This document shows positions 15,783-27,085 of a stretch of DNA of 64,000 bases, in pieces. Numbering within the stretch: position 1 is the stretch's first letter; each line of letters begins with the position of its first letter. The translations under genes were made by a program, and so were the position numbers. Source of the stretch: Trebonia sp963774945. Its GTDB lineage: Bacteria > Actinomycetota > Actinomycetes > Streptosporangiales > Streptosporangiaceae. The stretch covers positions 124,001 to 188,000 of the forward strand of contig CAVZHA010000012.1 of the NCBI GenBank assembly GCA_963774945.1, in the 5' to 3' direction. The notes beneath the pieces are model-generated. The model saw nothing but the letters and a program-made list of their open reading frames with translations. It was not told where the DNA came from and made no database searches.

Positions 15783-18700
15783 CGGTCCTCCATCCGTCGG
15801 CGCCGCAAGCCGAAGGCGACCACCGCGATCGCCCCGGAGAAAAGCGTCAGGGCGGCCCCGAGCGTCAGCGCGAACGGCTCCACCGACGTCGGTTCCGGCT
15901 GCCCGAGTGAAGCAACGTCGGGCAACGCCGGCGGAATCTGCGGGGAGCGGGCCGCCGGCGGAAGGCTGAGCGCTCCCGCCGCTAGCGCGATGGGGGTCAC
16001 GGCCGCCGCCCGTACGCTCGCGCCCGGTGCCGGCGTCGTGAGAACCACGTTGGCGAAGGCCTGGCTCACGCCCGCGCGGGCCGTCTCCTGCGGCGGCCCG
16101 AGCGGAACGCCGTAGCGTTTGACGGCGGCCGCGTAGGCGGCCAGAGTATCGGCCGCTCCGCCCAGGTAGGCGCGCCTGATAAGCCCGTTCGACAGCCAGC
16201 CGCGTCGCTCGGCCGTAGTAGCGCGCGGACCTGCCGTTACCGCGGGAAGATCGGCCCGCCGGTACGCGGCAGGGAAACGCCTGGCCAGCAACGCGACCAC
16301 CGGCACCGGGTCGACCTGCGGGCTCCCGGCCGCCGACGCGAGGACGGCGCCGTCGAAGAACTGCTCATGCCGCGCACCGCCTGAGCCGGTGACTCGGCTC
16401 AGCGGCTCCCCGACGACGCCCTTGCCGCCGAGGGCCTGATACCCCGAGTAGAACGCGCCCGTCGCCCCGTCCGTCACGCTGTATCCGCCGCAGTCCGAGC
16501 CGATCGCGTTGATGAACACGCCGTCGGCGATGTCGATGATGTCCGCCACCGGATCGTAGGGACTGGCGGGGACGTGCCAGAGCTGCACCGTTCGGTAGAC
16601 GGCGCTGGGGAAGTCGGCCAGCCGCTGGCCGTTGTCCCTGATCCAGGCGGCCAGTGCCGGGCTCATGTTGCCTACTCGCTCGGTGGCGTCGTTCGGCGCA
16701 AGCAGGAAGTAGTGCACGCCGTCGGCGAGGGCCGCAGGCCCGACGTAGAACGATGGAAAGCTGCGCCCGCCGAGCATGTAGGAGAATTTTTGCGCGTCCC
16801 CGGTGGCGTTGACCACGGCGCAGGCCGGCAGCCTCGCGGCGATGAACTGGCTCGCGCGGACGGCGCCGTTTCCCGGTCCGATGTAGTTAGCGGCCCAGCT
16901 CACGGTGGAAAGGCCAAGCACCACCGCGCAGCAGGCGAGGCCGGCGCCGAGCCGGAGCCAGACGCCGCCGAGCCGGTGCCGCCGCCGTCGGCCCCGGCCC
17001 CGGCCGACGATCAGCGCGTCGGCGAACAGCACGCTGCCGACCATCCCGGCCGGGAGTAGGTAGACGAAAAACTGCTCGTTCAGCGTTCCGGCCGCCACGA
17101 TGTACGCACCCAGGCCGTAGCTCGCTATCAGCCACGCCGTAAGAAAGTTTCCGCCCCTGCTGTTCGACCGCAGGCAGCACCACACGAGAGCGGCCAGCCC
17201 GATCGCCAGCACGATGTAGCTGCTCGCGTACTGGCTCACCGACTGGCGCAGTGAGCCGACCAGTGAAACCCCGGGGACGTTGAGCCCCGTGATCTGGACC
17301 AGGCCGATCAGCCGCTGCAGCACGCTGGTCTGCACGGTCACGAAAGAGCCGGAAAGGCCGAGCTCGGCCGCCCAGGCCAGGAACGCGAGCGCGAATGCGA
17401 ACGAGATCGCGAGCGCGCCCGCCGAGCGGCGGATGAGCGGCCAGTCCCGCTGCAAGATGGCGGCCAGCAGCGGCACCACGACCAGGGCGAACGCGATCTC
17501 GTTGGTCAGCAGGGTTAGACCGCCGAGCAAGCCGGTAACCGACACGTACCGCAACGCTCCGCGGTCGGCCAGATGCCAGGCCGCGTGCAGCGTCAGCAGG
17601 CCGGCGGCCAGCGCGTAGGGCTCGATCACGTTCTGCCGGTCGTAACGGGTCAGCACAGGATCCAGCGCCGCGAGGCACGCGACGACGATGGTGAGCGCCC
17701 GGCGCCGCCTCGGCGCGGCGGTGCCGGCCAGCCGGTACCCCATGCCCGCGATCAGCAGCACATCGGCCGCCCCGGCCGAGGCGGCCAGCAGACGGGCTGA
17801 CCGGATGGCCGACGGCAGGGCGGCGGTCGCCTGACCGGTCAGCCGGAGCCAGCCTGCCTGGAGCAGGAACATCAACGGCGGGTGGACGAAAAACGGCTGG
17901 TTGTCCAGCGTCAGATGCCATCCCTGCGCCACCCGCTGGGCGGCCCACGTATAGGCGGCCTCGTCGTAGAGCACGTCGGGGCTGCTGAACAGGTTGTACC
18001 CGAGGGCGCCGGCCGCAACGGCGACGCAGACGGCGATGAGCCACCACTCACCGAGCAACGATGCGATCAGCGATCCCGCGTGCGTCCGGCTCAGCCGCGC
18101 CCCCCATGCCCGTAGCGCATTGAGGTCGGTGTCACCGATCAAGCCCATCCGGCGGGCCGGCCAGATGAAAAGGACCGCTCCTACCGTGATCAGGGTCCAC
18201 GCGACGGGACTGGCCGCACGGCCGGCCAGGAAAAAGGCGAGCGCGGTGGGCGTTATCCCCCCGACGTAGACTGCGGCCTGCCGCGGTGAGGGCGGCTGTA
18301 GCAGGTTCACCCTCAGGTACAGGAACCCGAGCAGCGCCATACCGGTGTAGCTGGCCAGCAGGTAGGAAATGCCGGCCCCGAGGGGGCCGTAGCGGGGCAC
18401 CAGGATGGCCAGTCCCACGACCTCCACCGCGACCGCGATCGACATCCGTCGTCCGACTTGGCGGCCATGTCCGCCGGCGAACAGCCCCTTCATCAGCATG
18501 TCGGTCATGAGCGCCCCGAGCGTGCCCGCGGCGATCAATCGCAGCAGCGTCTGAGCGCCGGCGTAGTGCGCGGGGAGGAACAGCCGCAGCACCGGTCCAG
18601 GCGCCAGGAGAAACCCCACCTGGATCGGGACGATCAGGAGCATGACCCACCGCATGGGGGCCATGAACCAGCGATTCCTGTCCTCGGCGTCGCCGCTGCG

Positions 18701-19579
18701 GGCCATGAACGGGAAGACCGCGTCCGCTAGCGCGTCACCGATGTAGTAGCACGCCCGGCCCAGCAGTCCGCAGGCCTGGTAGCCCGCGAGCACCGCGGCC
18801 GTCACCCCCGCCGTCCGACCGAAGAGCTCCAACCCGAGCAGGTCCGCGGTGATGAGGAAGGTCATCGCGGCGGACGCGAACCAGATGGAGGTGGCGGCGC
18901 GCAGGAAACCTAGGCTGGCCATCGGGCCTAGCCCGGGCAGCAGCCCCTTGCTCGCGCTGACGCCGAGCAGCACCGATGCCAGCGTCCCGATGAGGAAGCT
19001 CAGCGCGACGCCGGTCGGTCCGGCGTGCAGGACGCTTACCATGAATACGGCGGCTACGCACTTGACCAGGCTTTCCGTCGTCTGCATGGCCCCCAGGCCA
19101 CCGAACCTGCTGCTGCCCTGAGCGGCGCCCGCGAGCGTGGCGTTCACCGCGAGCACGGGCATTTCGGCCGCCACGATAAGGCACAGGATCAGCGATTGGC
19201 TGGGCACCAGTTCGACTGCGAAGAGCTGCGTGCCCAGGAACGCCGCCCCGAGGATGGCTCCGAAACCGAAATTGACGACCAGCGCGGTCCGGAACTCAGG
19301 CCGCGACTCCGCCGGAGCGCCGTGGGTCTGCGCGATGCGCAGCGCGAGGGCCCACGGCAGACCGGCGGTCAGCAGGCCGGCCGCCAGCAGCAGGACATTC
19401 TGGACGGCGCTGACCAAGCCGAACGCGGCCGGCGTGAGCAGCCACGCCAGCGCGAGCCCGACGACGTAGTTCAGCACCGCGGTGGCCGCGAAGCGGCTCA
19501 CCAGGATCACGCTGCCTGCGGCGGCCGTGCGTTCGGCCCGCACGTCGGCGAGAAGGCCGTGCCGTTTCAACCGCGGCAC
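15779..19579 (-). CDS. Fusion of a Wzx/MATE-like flippase and a GT39-like membrane glycosyltransferase
   Basis: This 1266-residue polytopic membrane protein combines two machines. Residues 1-~485 have the 12-14 membrane segments of a polysaccharide flippase (SVILVSRFAATAVLNYVVGL onward). Residues ~510-1000 resemble a GT-C enzyme of the GT39/ArnT type, with the first-loop acidic pair at about 539-540 (VLYDEAAYTW) and many further membrane segments. A soluble region at ~1000-1190 includes YQALGGKGVVGEPLSR, similar to LGFP-type wall-binding repeats. One last membrane segment (~1235-1258) precedes a basic tail. The fusion would flip a lipid-linked sugar and glycosylate outside the membrane. It overlaps the next gene by 4 bases and follows the first GT4 gene directly. 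Confidence 0.83.
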   Translation of the reverse strand: MPRLKRHGLLADVRAERTAAAGSVILVSRFAATAVLNYVVGLALAWLLTPAAFGLVSAVQNVLLLAAGLLTAGLPWALALRIAQTHGAPAESRPEFRTALVVNFGFGAILGAAFLGTQLFAVELVPSQSLILCLIVAAEMPVLAVNATLAGAAQGSSRFGGLGAMQTTESLVKCVAAVFMVSVLHAGPTGVALSFLIGTLASVLLGVSASKGLLPGLGPMASLGFLRAATSIWFASAAMTFLITADLLGLELFGRTAGVTAAVLAGYQACGLLGRACYYIGDALADAVFPFMARSGDAEDRNRWFMAPMRWVMLLIVPIQVGFLLAPGPVLRLFLPAHYAGAQTLLRLIAAGTLGALMTDMLMKGLFAGGHGRQVGRRMSIAVAVEVVGLAILVPRYGPLGAGISYLLASYTGMALLGFLYLRVNLLQPPSPRQAAVYVGGITPTALAFFLAGRAASPVAWTLITVGAVLFIWPARRMGLIGDTDLNALRAWGARLSRTHAGSLIASLLGEWWLIAVCVAVAAGALGYNLFSSPDVLYDEAAYTWAAQRVAQGWHLTLDNQPFFVHPPLMFLLQAGWLRLTGQATAALPSAIRSARLLAASAGAADVLLIAGMGYRLAGTAAPRRRRALTIVVACLAALDPVLTRYDRQNVIEPYALAAGLLTLHAAWHLADRGALRYVSVTGLLGGLTLLTNEIAFALVVVPLLAAILQRDWPLIRRSAGALAISFAFALAFLAWAAELGLSGSFVTVQTSVLQRLIGLVQITGLNVPGVSLVGSLRQSVSQYASSYIVLAIGLAALVWCCLRSNSRGGNFLTAWLIASYGLGAYIVAAGTLNEQFFVYLLPAGMVGSVLFADALIVGRGRGRRRRHRLGGVWLRLGAGLACCAVVLGLSTVSWAANYIGPGNGAVRASQFIAARLPACAVVNATGDAQKFSYMLGGRSFPSFYVGPAALADGVHYFLLAPNDATERVGNMSPALAAWIRDNGQRLADFPSAVYRTVQLWHVPASPYDPVADIIDIADGVFINAIGSDCGGYSVTDGATGAFYSGYQALGGKGVVGEPLSRVTGSGGARHEQFFDGAVLASAAGSPQVDPVPVVALLARRFPAAYRRADLPAVTAGPRATTAERRGWLSNGLIRRAYLGGAADTLAAYAAAVKRYGVPLGPPQETARAGVSQAFANVVLTTPAPGASVRAAAVTPIALAAGALSLPPAARSPQIPPALPDVASLGQPEPTSVEPFALTLGAALTLFSGAIAVVAFGLRRRRMEDR

Positions 19580-20863
19580 TCAACGCTCGCTCATGGCGCC
19601 GACGCGCTGGGCTGGCACCACCCGCAGTGGCCCGGTCGGCGCCCGGTCCGGCAACGTCGGAAGCCCGTGCAGCCGTGCGTACCGGCCACGGACGGCCTCC
19701 TGCATGACCCGTTCGTAGGCGGTCACGCAGCGCTCCCAGGTCAGGGTCTTGGCCCGCTGCAGCGACGCGACCCGCAAGCGCTCCAGATGAAGCGGGTCCC
19801 GCGCCAGCGTTCGCAGCGCTTCCCGTAGGGCGACCGGGTCACCCGGCGGCACCAGCATCCCGGTAGGACCGGCCACGTCGCTGACGCCCGGCCAGTCGGA
19901 CGCGACCGGGACGCACCCGGCCGACATGCCGTCGAGCAGCACCAGCCCGAAGGCCTCCGCGCGGGTGAGCGACGGGAGAACCACAACGTCGTGTGACGCG
20001 TAACAAGCCTGAAGCTCGGCGTCAGACAGCCGCCCGGTGAACCGGGCGTTGGTGACCCTCAGGCGCTCGGCGAGCCGCTGGTACGTAGCCAGCTCAGGTC
20101 CCGCGCCGACCAATGTGACCTGCAGCCAGGGCTGTTCGGCGGCGGCGGCGAGCAGCACCTGCACGCCCTTGTAAGGCCGCATCTGCCCAACGAACAGGAC
20201 CCGCAGCTCATCGCGTTCCCCCGGTCGGTCAGGGACCGACGCCACCCTCGGGTCCGTGCCCCACGGAATCGCCTGGACCACCGGCCCATACCGGCTGTAA
20301 TGCTGTCGGGCATAGTGCTGGCTGCTCGCGATGATGCGATCAGCCCGCAGTGCCAATTGCACGTGGAACTTGTCATACATTCTCGTCCACCGGGCCGCGG
20401 CCGGGACATCGACCGGCGAATGATAGGTATAGACGATGGCCGGACGCGAGTGATCGGGTAGCAAATTGGACAGACCAAGAAAAACGTCGCTTATGGTCGG
20501 CACTGGCCCATGCACGTTCACTACGTCGTAGTTCCGAAGTTCCCTTGCTATCCGCGGCCAATGAGCCACGAAGGAGGAAAACCGCCATTCGCCGAACATG
20601 ACTCGCCTGATCTGCGCGGACGAGATCACACGGACGTTATGGTCCCTGGCCGTGAGCCCGCCCGCCAGTCGCGCGACGCAGGTAGAGATTCCCGAAATTA
20701 TGGGCGGGGCCTCAGACGTTACGATCAGCACATCGAGCGGACGGTCCGTCGACGCATGCTGGCTTCCGTTGTCAGCCTGGTCCCGCCAGGCGCGGTGGGT
20801 CAACGGGATGTCACTCCCCAGGGTCGTGGTCGTTGATGTATTTGGTCCGAAGAATTGCACCAA
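19580..20863 (-). CDS. GT4-family glycosyltransferase, first gene of the glycan operon
   Basis: The 427-residue GT-B protein has an N-terminal domain from about residue 43 (LDVLIVTSEAPPIISGISTC) and the donor domain LRVLFVGQMRPYKGVQVLL. Its acidic motif is EAFGLVLLDGMSAGCVPV. The first ~40 residues (TSTTTTLGSDIPLTHRAW) are not typical, so the true start may be internal. No strong ribosome site was seen at the ATG (20861-20863). The C-terminal 40 residues are also extra. It probably starts the sugar-addition order of a lipid-linked glycan finished by the downstream enzymes. Its upstream region is less GC-rich and should hold the operon promoter. Confidence 0.85.
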   Translation of the reverse strand: MVQFFGPNTSTTTTLGSDIPLTHRAWRDQADNGSQHASTDRPLDVLIVTSEAPPIISGISTCVARLAGGLTARDHNVRVISSAQIRRVMFGEWRFSSFVAHWPRIARELRNYDVVNVHGPVPTISDVFLGLSNLLPDHSRPAIVYTYHSPVDVPAAARWTRMYDKFHVQLALRADRIIASSQHYARQHYSRYGPVVQAIPWGTDPRVASVPDRPGERDELRVLFVGQMRPYKGVQVLLAAAAEQPWLQVTLVGAGPELATYQRLAERLRVTNARFTGRLSDAELQACYASHDVVVLPSLTRAEAFGLVLLDGMSAGCVPVASDWPGVSDVAGPTGMLVPPGDPVALREALRTLARDPLHLERLRVASLQRAKTLTWERCVTAYERVMQEAVRGRYARLHGLPTLPDRAPTGPLRVVPAQRVGAMSER

Positions 20864-21313
20864 GCCCCCCTCGACTTAGCACATCACATGCTGAATTGCG
20901 TCGCCAAAGTAAACCAAGAATCGAGCATGCTTTCCTGGCATGCGTATGCTTGCACAGCCGGCCGCCTGTGTCCAACGCATTCAACAAATTCTGGCGAGTC
21001 GGCTCGTCGGGCCGAGCGAAATAGCAATTAATTTGAACCTGAGCGCGAAATGCGCCATAGGGGCGCAGATTTACGCCGATACGGGAAATGCGGGAAAACG
21101 CCCGCTTCGGGCGCGTGCCCGCCCCGGGGCGTGGGGCGGCTGATCATGAGAAACCGGGCGCACTGCGGCCAGTCGCGCGAGGCGGAGGGAACCTGCGGCT
21201 GCCGCTGCGCGGGACGCCCGGCAGTTGATCGGTCGACGGCCAACCCGAACCGTTATGTAATGCTGAACTGTGTCGATATTTGTTTAACTACGCAGGGTAA
21301 TCTATTCTGCCTG
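20864..21313. other. Divergent intergenic region, no gene
   Basis: These 450 bases separate the glycan operon (-) from the triple-PAS kinase (+). The first ~200 bases are clearly less GC-rich than the surroundings and are the likely promoter area for both. A small perfect hairpin, CGCCCG-CTT-CGGGCG, lies at 21099-21113. An open frame does run through the right part in phase with the kinase, but its translation (Cys- and Arg-rich) resembles no sensor domain. Confidence 0.55.
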
Positions 21314-23696
21314 ATGGAGTGCCGTCAGCGGCAGGTGATCGCCGATCTGAGGATGTGGGGCGCGGTGCAACTCACGGATAAGTTGCTGGTCGGAATGCTT
21401 GAGGCGGCTCCCGACGCGGTGGTCTGCGTGGACGCCGACGGCCGGATTGTGCTGGTGAACGCGCAGACCGAGCGGCTTTTCGGTTACCGGCGGGAGGAGC
21501 TGGCGGGCCAGCTGGTGGAGATCCTGGTCCCGGACGCGATCCGGCCAGGGCACCCCGCGCGCCGGGCCGGGTACGTGGCCGACCCGCGGCCCCGGCAGAT
21601 GGGCGAGGGGATCGAGCTGGCGGGCCGTCGCCGCGATGGCAGCACGTTCCCGGCCGAGATCTCCCTGTCCGCCATCGACACCGGCGAGAGCATCCTGGTC
21701 ATGGCCGCGGTCCGCGACGTGACCGAGCGGCGGGAAGCGTCGGCGACGGCGGCGCGGCTGGCGTCGATCATCCAGTCGTCGCATGACGCCGTGATCGGCG
21801 AGTCGCTCGACGGGGTCATCACCAGCTGGAACCCCGGGGCCGAGCGGCTCTACGGCTATTCCGCGGCTGAGATGATCGGCCGCCACATTGAGGTGCTGAT
21901 CCTGCCCGAGACTCGCGCGGCGGAAAAGGAGACCCAGGCCGCGATCACCCGCGGCGATCAGGTAGAGCAGTTCCAGTCTGACCGGGTACGCAAGGACGGG
22001 ACCACGGTCAGGGTGTCGACGACACTGTCTCCCATCGCCGACCGCGCCGGGGTGATCGTCGGAGTATCTACGGTGTCGCGGGATATCACCGGACAGCAGC
22101 GGGCCGATGCCCGGTTCCGCGGGCTGCTTGAGGCGGCGCCTGACGCGATGGTGTGCGTGGACGCCGACGGCCGGATTGTGCTGGTGAACGCGCAGACCGA
22201 GCGGCTTTTCGGTTACCGGCGAGAGGAGCTGGCGGGCCAGCTGGTGGAGATCCTGGTCCCGGACGCGATCCGGCCAGGGCACCCCGCGCGCCGGGCCGCC
22301 TACATGGCCGACCCGCGGCCCCGGCAGATGGGCGAGGGGATCGATCTGGCCGGCCGTCGCCGCGATGGCAGCACCTTCCCGGCCGAGATCTCCCTGTCCG
22401 CCATCGACACCGGCGAGAACATCCTGGTCATGGCCGCGGTCCGCGATGTCAGGGAGCGGCTGGAGCTGCAGGCCGAGCGGGAACGGCTCAAGACCCAGGC
22501 CGAACGGGACCGCCTTGAGCGCCAGCTGCATCAGTCCCAGCGGCTGGAGAGCCTGGGCCAGCTCGCCGGCGGGGTCGCGCACGACTTCAACAACCTGCTC
22601 GCCGTTATCTCCAACTACGCCGCGTTCGTCGCCGAGGAGATCGACACCAAGACACCGCAGCAGGAGTGGCAGGCCGTGCGCGAGGACATCCAGCAGGTCC
22701 AGCGGGCAGCCGAGCGCGCCGCCGGGCTCACCCACCAGCTGCTGGCCTTCGCCCGCCGCGATGTCATCCAGCCCCGCGCGCTGAACCTCAACCGCGTCAT
22801 CGAAGGAGTCGAGCAGTTGCTCGTCCGCACCCTGGGCGAGCACGTGGAGCTGTCCACCCGCCTGGCCGCCGGGCTGCAACCGGTGCTGTCCGATCCCGGC
22901 CAGATCGAGCAGGTCCTGGTCAATCTGGCCGTCAACGCCCGCGACGCGATGCCGGGCGGCGGAAAGCTTATCGTGACCACCGCCAGCACCAGCATCGACG
23001 AGGAGCACGCCGCGAGCCGGGTCGGGCTGTCAGCCGGCCCGTACGTCAGCCTGAAGGTCAGCGACACCGGCACCGGGATGCCGCAGGATGTCATCGACCG
23101 GGCCTTCGAGCCGTTCTTCACCACCAAGGCCAAGGGCGAGGGCACTGGCCTCGGCCTGGCCACCGTGTACGGCATCGTCACCCAGATCGGGCGGCTACGT
23201 GCAGATCTACTCGGAACCGGGGCTCGGCACCACCTTCACCATCTTGCTGCCGGAGACCAGCCAGCCCGACGAGGGGCCGTCGGCGCCGTCGGGGGCCGCC
23301 CTGGGCGGCTCCGGCGAGACCGTGCTCGTGGTGGAGGACGAGGCGGCGATGCGCGAGGTGACCCGCCGGATCCTCGCCCGCAACGGCTACCAGGTGATCA
23401 CCGCCGTCAACGGACTCAATGCCATCGAGGTCGCAGCCGCGCACCCAGGCGACATCGACATCCTGGTCACCGACGTCGTGATGCCGCAAATGCTCGGCAA
23501 GGAGGCCAGCGAGAGGATCCGCGCCCTTTACCCGGCCGTCAAGGTGCTGTTCATGTCCGGCTATACCCAGGGAGTCCTGGACACCCAGGGCATCATCGAA
23601 ACTGGCATCAACCTCATCGAGAAGCCGTTCACGGAACGATCGCTGCTGGCCAAGCTCCGCGAGATCATGACATCCGCAGGTAAGCAGGCCGGATAA
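21314..23696 (+). CDS. Triple-PAS hybrid histidine kinase with receiver domain (one frameshift)
   Basis: From the ATG at 21314 (an ATG at 21353 is also possible) the protein has three PAS domains. The first and third are almost identical in DNA and protein (VDADGRIVLVNAQTERLFGY). The dimerisation helix is GQLAGGVAHDFNNLLAVI. The ATPase domain has VNARDAMPGGG, DTGTGM and GTGLGLATVYGIV. Then the GGG at 23189-23191 shifts the frame. Dropping one G restores TQIGGYVQIYSEPG and the receiver (VLVVEDEAAMREV, ILVTDVVMPQMLG, IEKPFTERSLL), ending at 23696. The protein is soluble and full-length if the shift is a sequence error, which I favour. It is the same class as the kinase at 7410 and stands alone. 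Confidence 0.83.
21402..21722 (+). repeat. Intragenic direct repeat, copy 1 (PAS1 of the hybrid kinase)
   Basis: About 290 bases from near 21431 recur 729 bases (243 codons) later at about 22131-22451, with roughly ten mismatches by eye. Both copies encode the same PAS core. In-phase spacing keeps the reading frame. This looks like a recent internal domain duplication or gene conversion. Confidence 0.8.
22131..22451 (+). repeat. Intragenic direct repeat, copy 2 (PAS3 of the hybrid kinase)
   Basis: Second copy of the near-identical PAS-coding segment described at 21402-21722. It directly precedes the coiled linker and dimerisation helix of the kinase. Confidence 0.8.
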
Positions 23697-23812
23697 GCGA
23701 GGCATGGCCGGCTCGCCTTGGCCACCGGGAGCGCCGACTGGTCTGGACGAAGCCGACTGGGACGGGTAGCGGGCGCTGCTAGCCTGAATTGGCTAAGGGG
23801 TGTCATTCATTC

Positions 23813-26800
23813 ATGCTGGTCATCCACGGGATCTGGGCGTACGGCGCATTGCAGGTGTGGGCGGAGGACTCCGCCCGGCCCGCGCAGGCGCCGCCGCGCG
23901 TCGGGCGGCCGTCCCGTGCGCCCCGCCCGCATCCTTTCGCGGTCGGGCCCGGCGAACTGGCGGAGCGGCTGGCCGGGGCCGGGGTCGGTGACCTGGCCGC
24001 TAAGGCCGTCGACGACGAGCTCACGCTGCGGTTGCCGTCTGTCGCCGACGGCCCGCTGGCCTCGCCCGAGCTCGTCCGCCCGCCGGCCGAAGAGCCGGAA
24101 GCCACCACCGCCGCCCGGCGCATCGCGCTGGCCGCCTGGCGGGTCCCGGTCCTGGTCTTCGAGCCCTCGGCCGCGATGACGCTGCTGCCCGCCCTCGCCG
24201 ATCTGCCAGCCGGCGACCGGCCGGACGGTGAGCTGGCCGTCGGCGACCTATCGACCGTCGATCCGGTAGTAGCCGACGTGGCCGCGGCCGACCCGATGGC
24301 CGGGGAGCTGGCCGTCGGCGGGTCGGTCGGGTATCTGGCCGCCGTCGCGCGGTTCGCCGACGACCTGGTCTCGCGGGGCCGGGTGCTGCCGGCCCTGACG
24401 TCGGAGGACGACGGGTACGCGGCCCGCTGGCGGCCGGTGCTGTCGGCCGCCGACGCGCAGCGCGCCCGCGAGCTCGCCGCCGCGATCCCGCCCGCCTGCC
24501 GCGCGGCCGCCGACGCCGCCGCCGGGCCCGCTGCTGGCGGGCATGCTCGACGCGCTGGCGGACGCGATCGGCGCGCACCCGGCTGCCGGGTGCTCTGCTG
24601 CCGGCGAGGCGCGGTCGCCGGCCCGCCCACATTCCGATTATCGAACGGACCGTGGCGTCTCTCACCGCCTCCGATCCTCTGGTTGAGGTGGAGGGCGCGG
24701 CCGACGAGCGTGAGGCACGGGACCTGACCTCCGCGTTCGCCGAGTGGCTGGCCGCCGCCGCCCGGCCCGCCGGACCGGTGCGGACCTGCTTCCGGCTGGT
24801 CGAGCCGCCCGATCCCAGTCCGCCCGGGCCGGGCGCCGACGGCGCGGCGGCATGCGGGGAGGCCCCCGGACCCGGCGCTGGCGGCGATGGCGACGGTGGC
24901 TGGCTGGTCGAGCTCTCGCTGCAGTCGGCCGAGGACCCGAGCCTGATGCTGCCGGCGCCGGACGTGTGGGACGGGGCCGGGTTCGGCTGGCTCGCTGGTG
25001 ACGCCGATCCTGAGGAGGAACTGCTGGCCGGGCTCGGCGCGGCGGCGCGGCTGTTCCCGGCGCTCGACGGGGCGCTGCGTGAGGCCGCGCCGACCCGGCT
25101 CACGCTCGACACCGCGGGCGCGCTCGACTTCCTGCGGGAGACCGGGCCGCTGCTGTCCGGCGCGGGGTTCGGCGTGTTGCTGCCGGACTGGGCGCGCAAG
25201 GCGCGGCTCGGGCTGAAGCTGACCGCCAAGTCGTCCAGCGGCTCGTCCCCCTCGGCCCGGCCGGGCCGGTTCGGAATGCAGGACCTCGTCGACTTCCGGT
25301 ACGAGCTGGCGGTGGGCGACGAGGTTCTGTCGCCGGAAGAGCTAGCCGAACTCGCCCGCCTCAAGGTGCCCCTGGTCCGCATCCGCGGGCAGTGGGTGGA
25401 GCTCGACGACCGGCACCTGAAGGCGGCGCTGAAGTTCTTCGAGGGCGGCCGGTCGGGGACGATGACCGCCGCCGAGGTGCTTACGGCCGCCATCGGCGCG
25501 GGCGCCGACTCCGATGCGCTGGCGCTGACCTCGGTCGAGGCCGACGGATGGCTGGGCGACCTGCTGTCGGGGGAGGCCGACAAGCGGCTGGACCCGATGC
25601 AGACCCCGGATGGATTCCACGGAGAGCTGCGGCCGTATCAGCAGCGCGGGCTTTCGTGGCTGTCGTTCCTCGGCCGGCTCGGCGTCGGTGCCATCCTCGC
25701 CGACGACATGGGCCTGGGGAAGACGGTCCAGCTGCTGTCGCTGCTATGGGCGGACCAGGCGGAGACAGGGACCGTTCGGGAAAATTCAGATCTTGATCTT
25801 TCCGACCCCCAGCCTGCTCATCTGCCCGATGTCGCTGACCGGGAACTGGCAGCGGGAAGCGGAGCGGTTCACCCCGGGCCTGGCGGTGCACGTTCACCAC
25901 GGCGCCGACCGGCTGGCCGGCGCCGAGCTGACGGCGGCGGTCGCCGACGCCGACCTGGTGATCACCACCTACCAGACGGCGGCCAGGGACCTCGCGGCGC
26001 TGTCGCAGGTGCGCTGGGCGCGGGTGGTGTGCGATGAGGCCCAGGCGATCAAGAACCACCTGAGCCAGCAGGCGAAGGCGGTCCGGTCGCTGCCCGCAGC
26101 GTCGCGGATCGCGCTGACCGGCACACCGGTGGAGAACCAGCTCTCCGAGCTGTGGTCGATCATGGAGTTCGCCAACCCGGGCCTGCTCGGATCGGCCAAG
26201 GCGTTCCGCGAGCGGTACGCGGTGCCGGTCGAGCGGCACGGTTCGGCCGAGGCCGCCCGGCAGCTGCGCCGGATCACCGAGCCGTTCGTGCTGCGCCGGC
26301 TGAAGACCGACAAGTCGATCATCTCCGACCTGCCCGAGAAGCAGGAGATGAAGGTCTGGTGCAACCTGACCCAGGAGCAGGCCACGCTGTACGCGGCGAC
26401 CGTCACCGACATGATGTCCAGGATCGAGGATGCGTCCGACGACATCGGCCGGCGCGGGCTCGTGCTCGCCACCATGGCCAGGCTCAAGCAGGTCTGCAAC
26501 CACCCGGCGCACCTGCTCGGCGACGGCTCCCGGCTGGCCGGCCGGTCGGGCAAGCTGGCCAGGCTCGAGGAGATCTGCGAGGAGATCGTGGCCGAGGGGG
26601 ACCGGGCGCTCTGCTTTACCCAGTACGCCGAGTTCGGCCGGATGCTGCAGCCGTACCTGGCCGCGCGGACCGGCTGCCAGGTGCTCTTCCTGCACGGCGG
26701 CACGACCAAGAAGCAGCGGGACGCGATGGTGGCCCGGTTCCAGGAGGCGGACGAGCCGCTGCTGTTCCTGCTGTCACTCAAGGCGGGCGGCACCGGGCTC

Positions 26801-27085
26801 AACCTGACCTCGGCCAACCACGTCATCCACATCGACCGGTGGTGGAACCCGGCGGTGGAGGATCAGGCCACCGACCGGGCGTTCCGTATCGGGCAGCGCC
26901 GCGACGTCCAGGTGCGCAAGTTCGTCTGCGTCGGCACCCTGGAGGAGCGGATCGACGCGATGATCGAGCAGAAGAAGGCGCTCGCCGAGCAGATCGTCGG
27001 CACCGGCGAGAGCTGGCTCACCGAGCTGTCCACGGCGGCGCTGCGCGAGGTGCTGGCGCTGTCGCCGGACGCGGTGTCGTCATGA
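23813..27085 (+). CDS. SNF2-family DEAD/DEAH-box helicase (interrupted by at least three frameshifts)
   Basis: Starting at ATG 23813 (MLVIHGIWAYGALQVWAED), a helicase-family N-terminal region continues across three +1 shifts near 24525, 24600 and 25775. Motif I is DDMGLGKT. After the last shift come LLICPMSLTGNWQREAERF, motif II CDEAQAIKN, motif III ALTGTPVENQLSELWS, and helicase-C motifs GGTGLNLTSANHVIHIDRWW and DRAFRIGQ. These are the motifs of bacterial SNF2 ATPases that translocate on double-stranded DNA or remodel RNA polymerase and nucleoid complexes. The stop overlaps the ATG of the SWIM-domain gene, a pairing seen often in actinobacteria. The shifts are judged to be sequence errors because conserved sequence resumes at once. 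Confidence 0.85.

Noticed and set aside
21302..23008. A 568-codon open frame antisense to the triple-PAS kinase
   Set aside because: It contains the same internal repeat only because the kinase does, and shows no family motif. The + strand has all kinase motifs.
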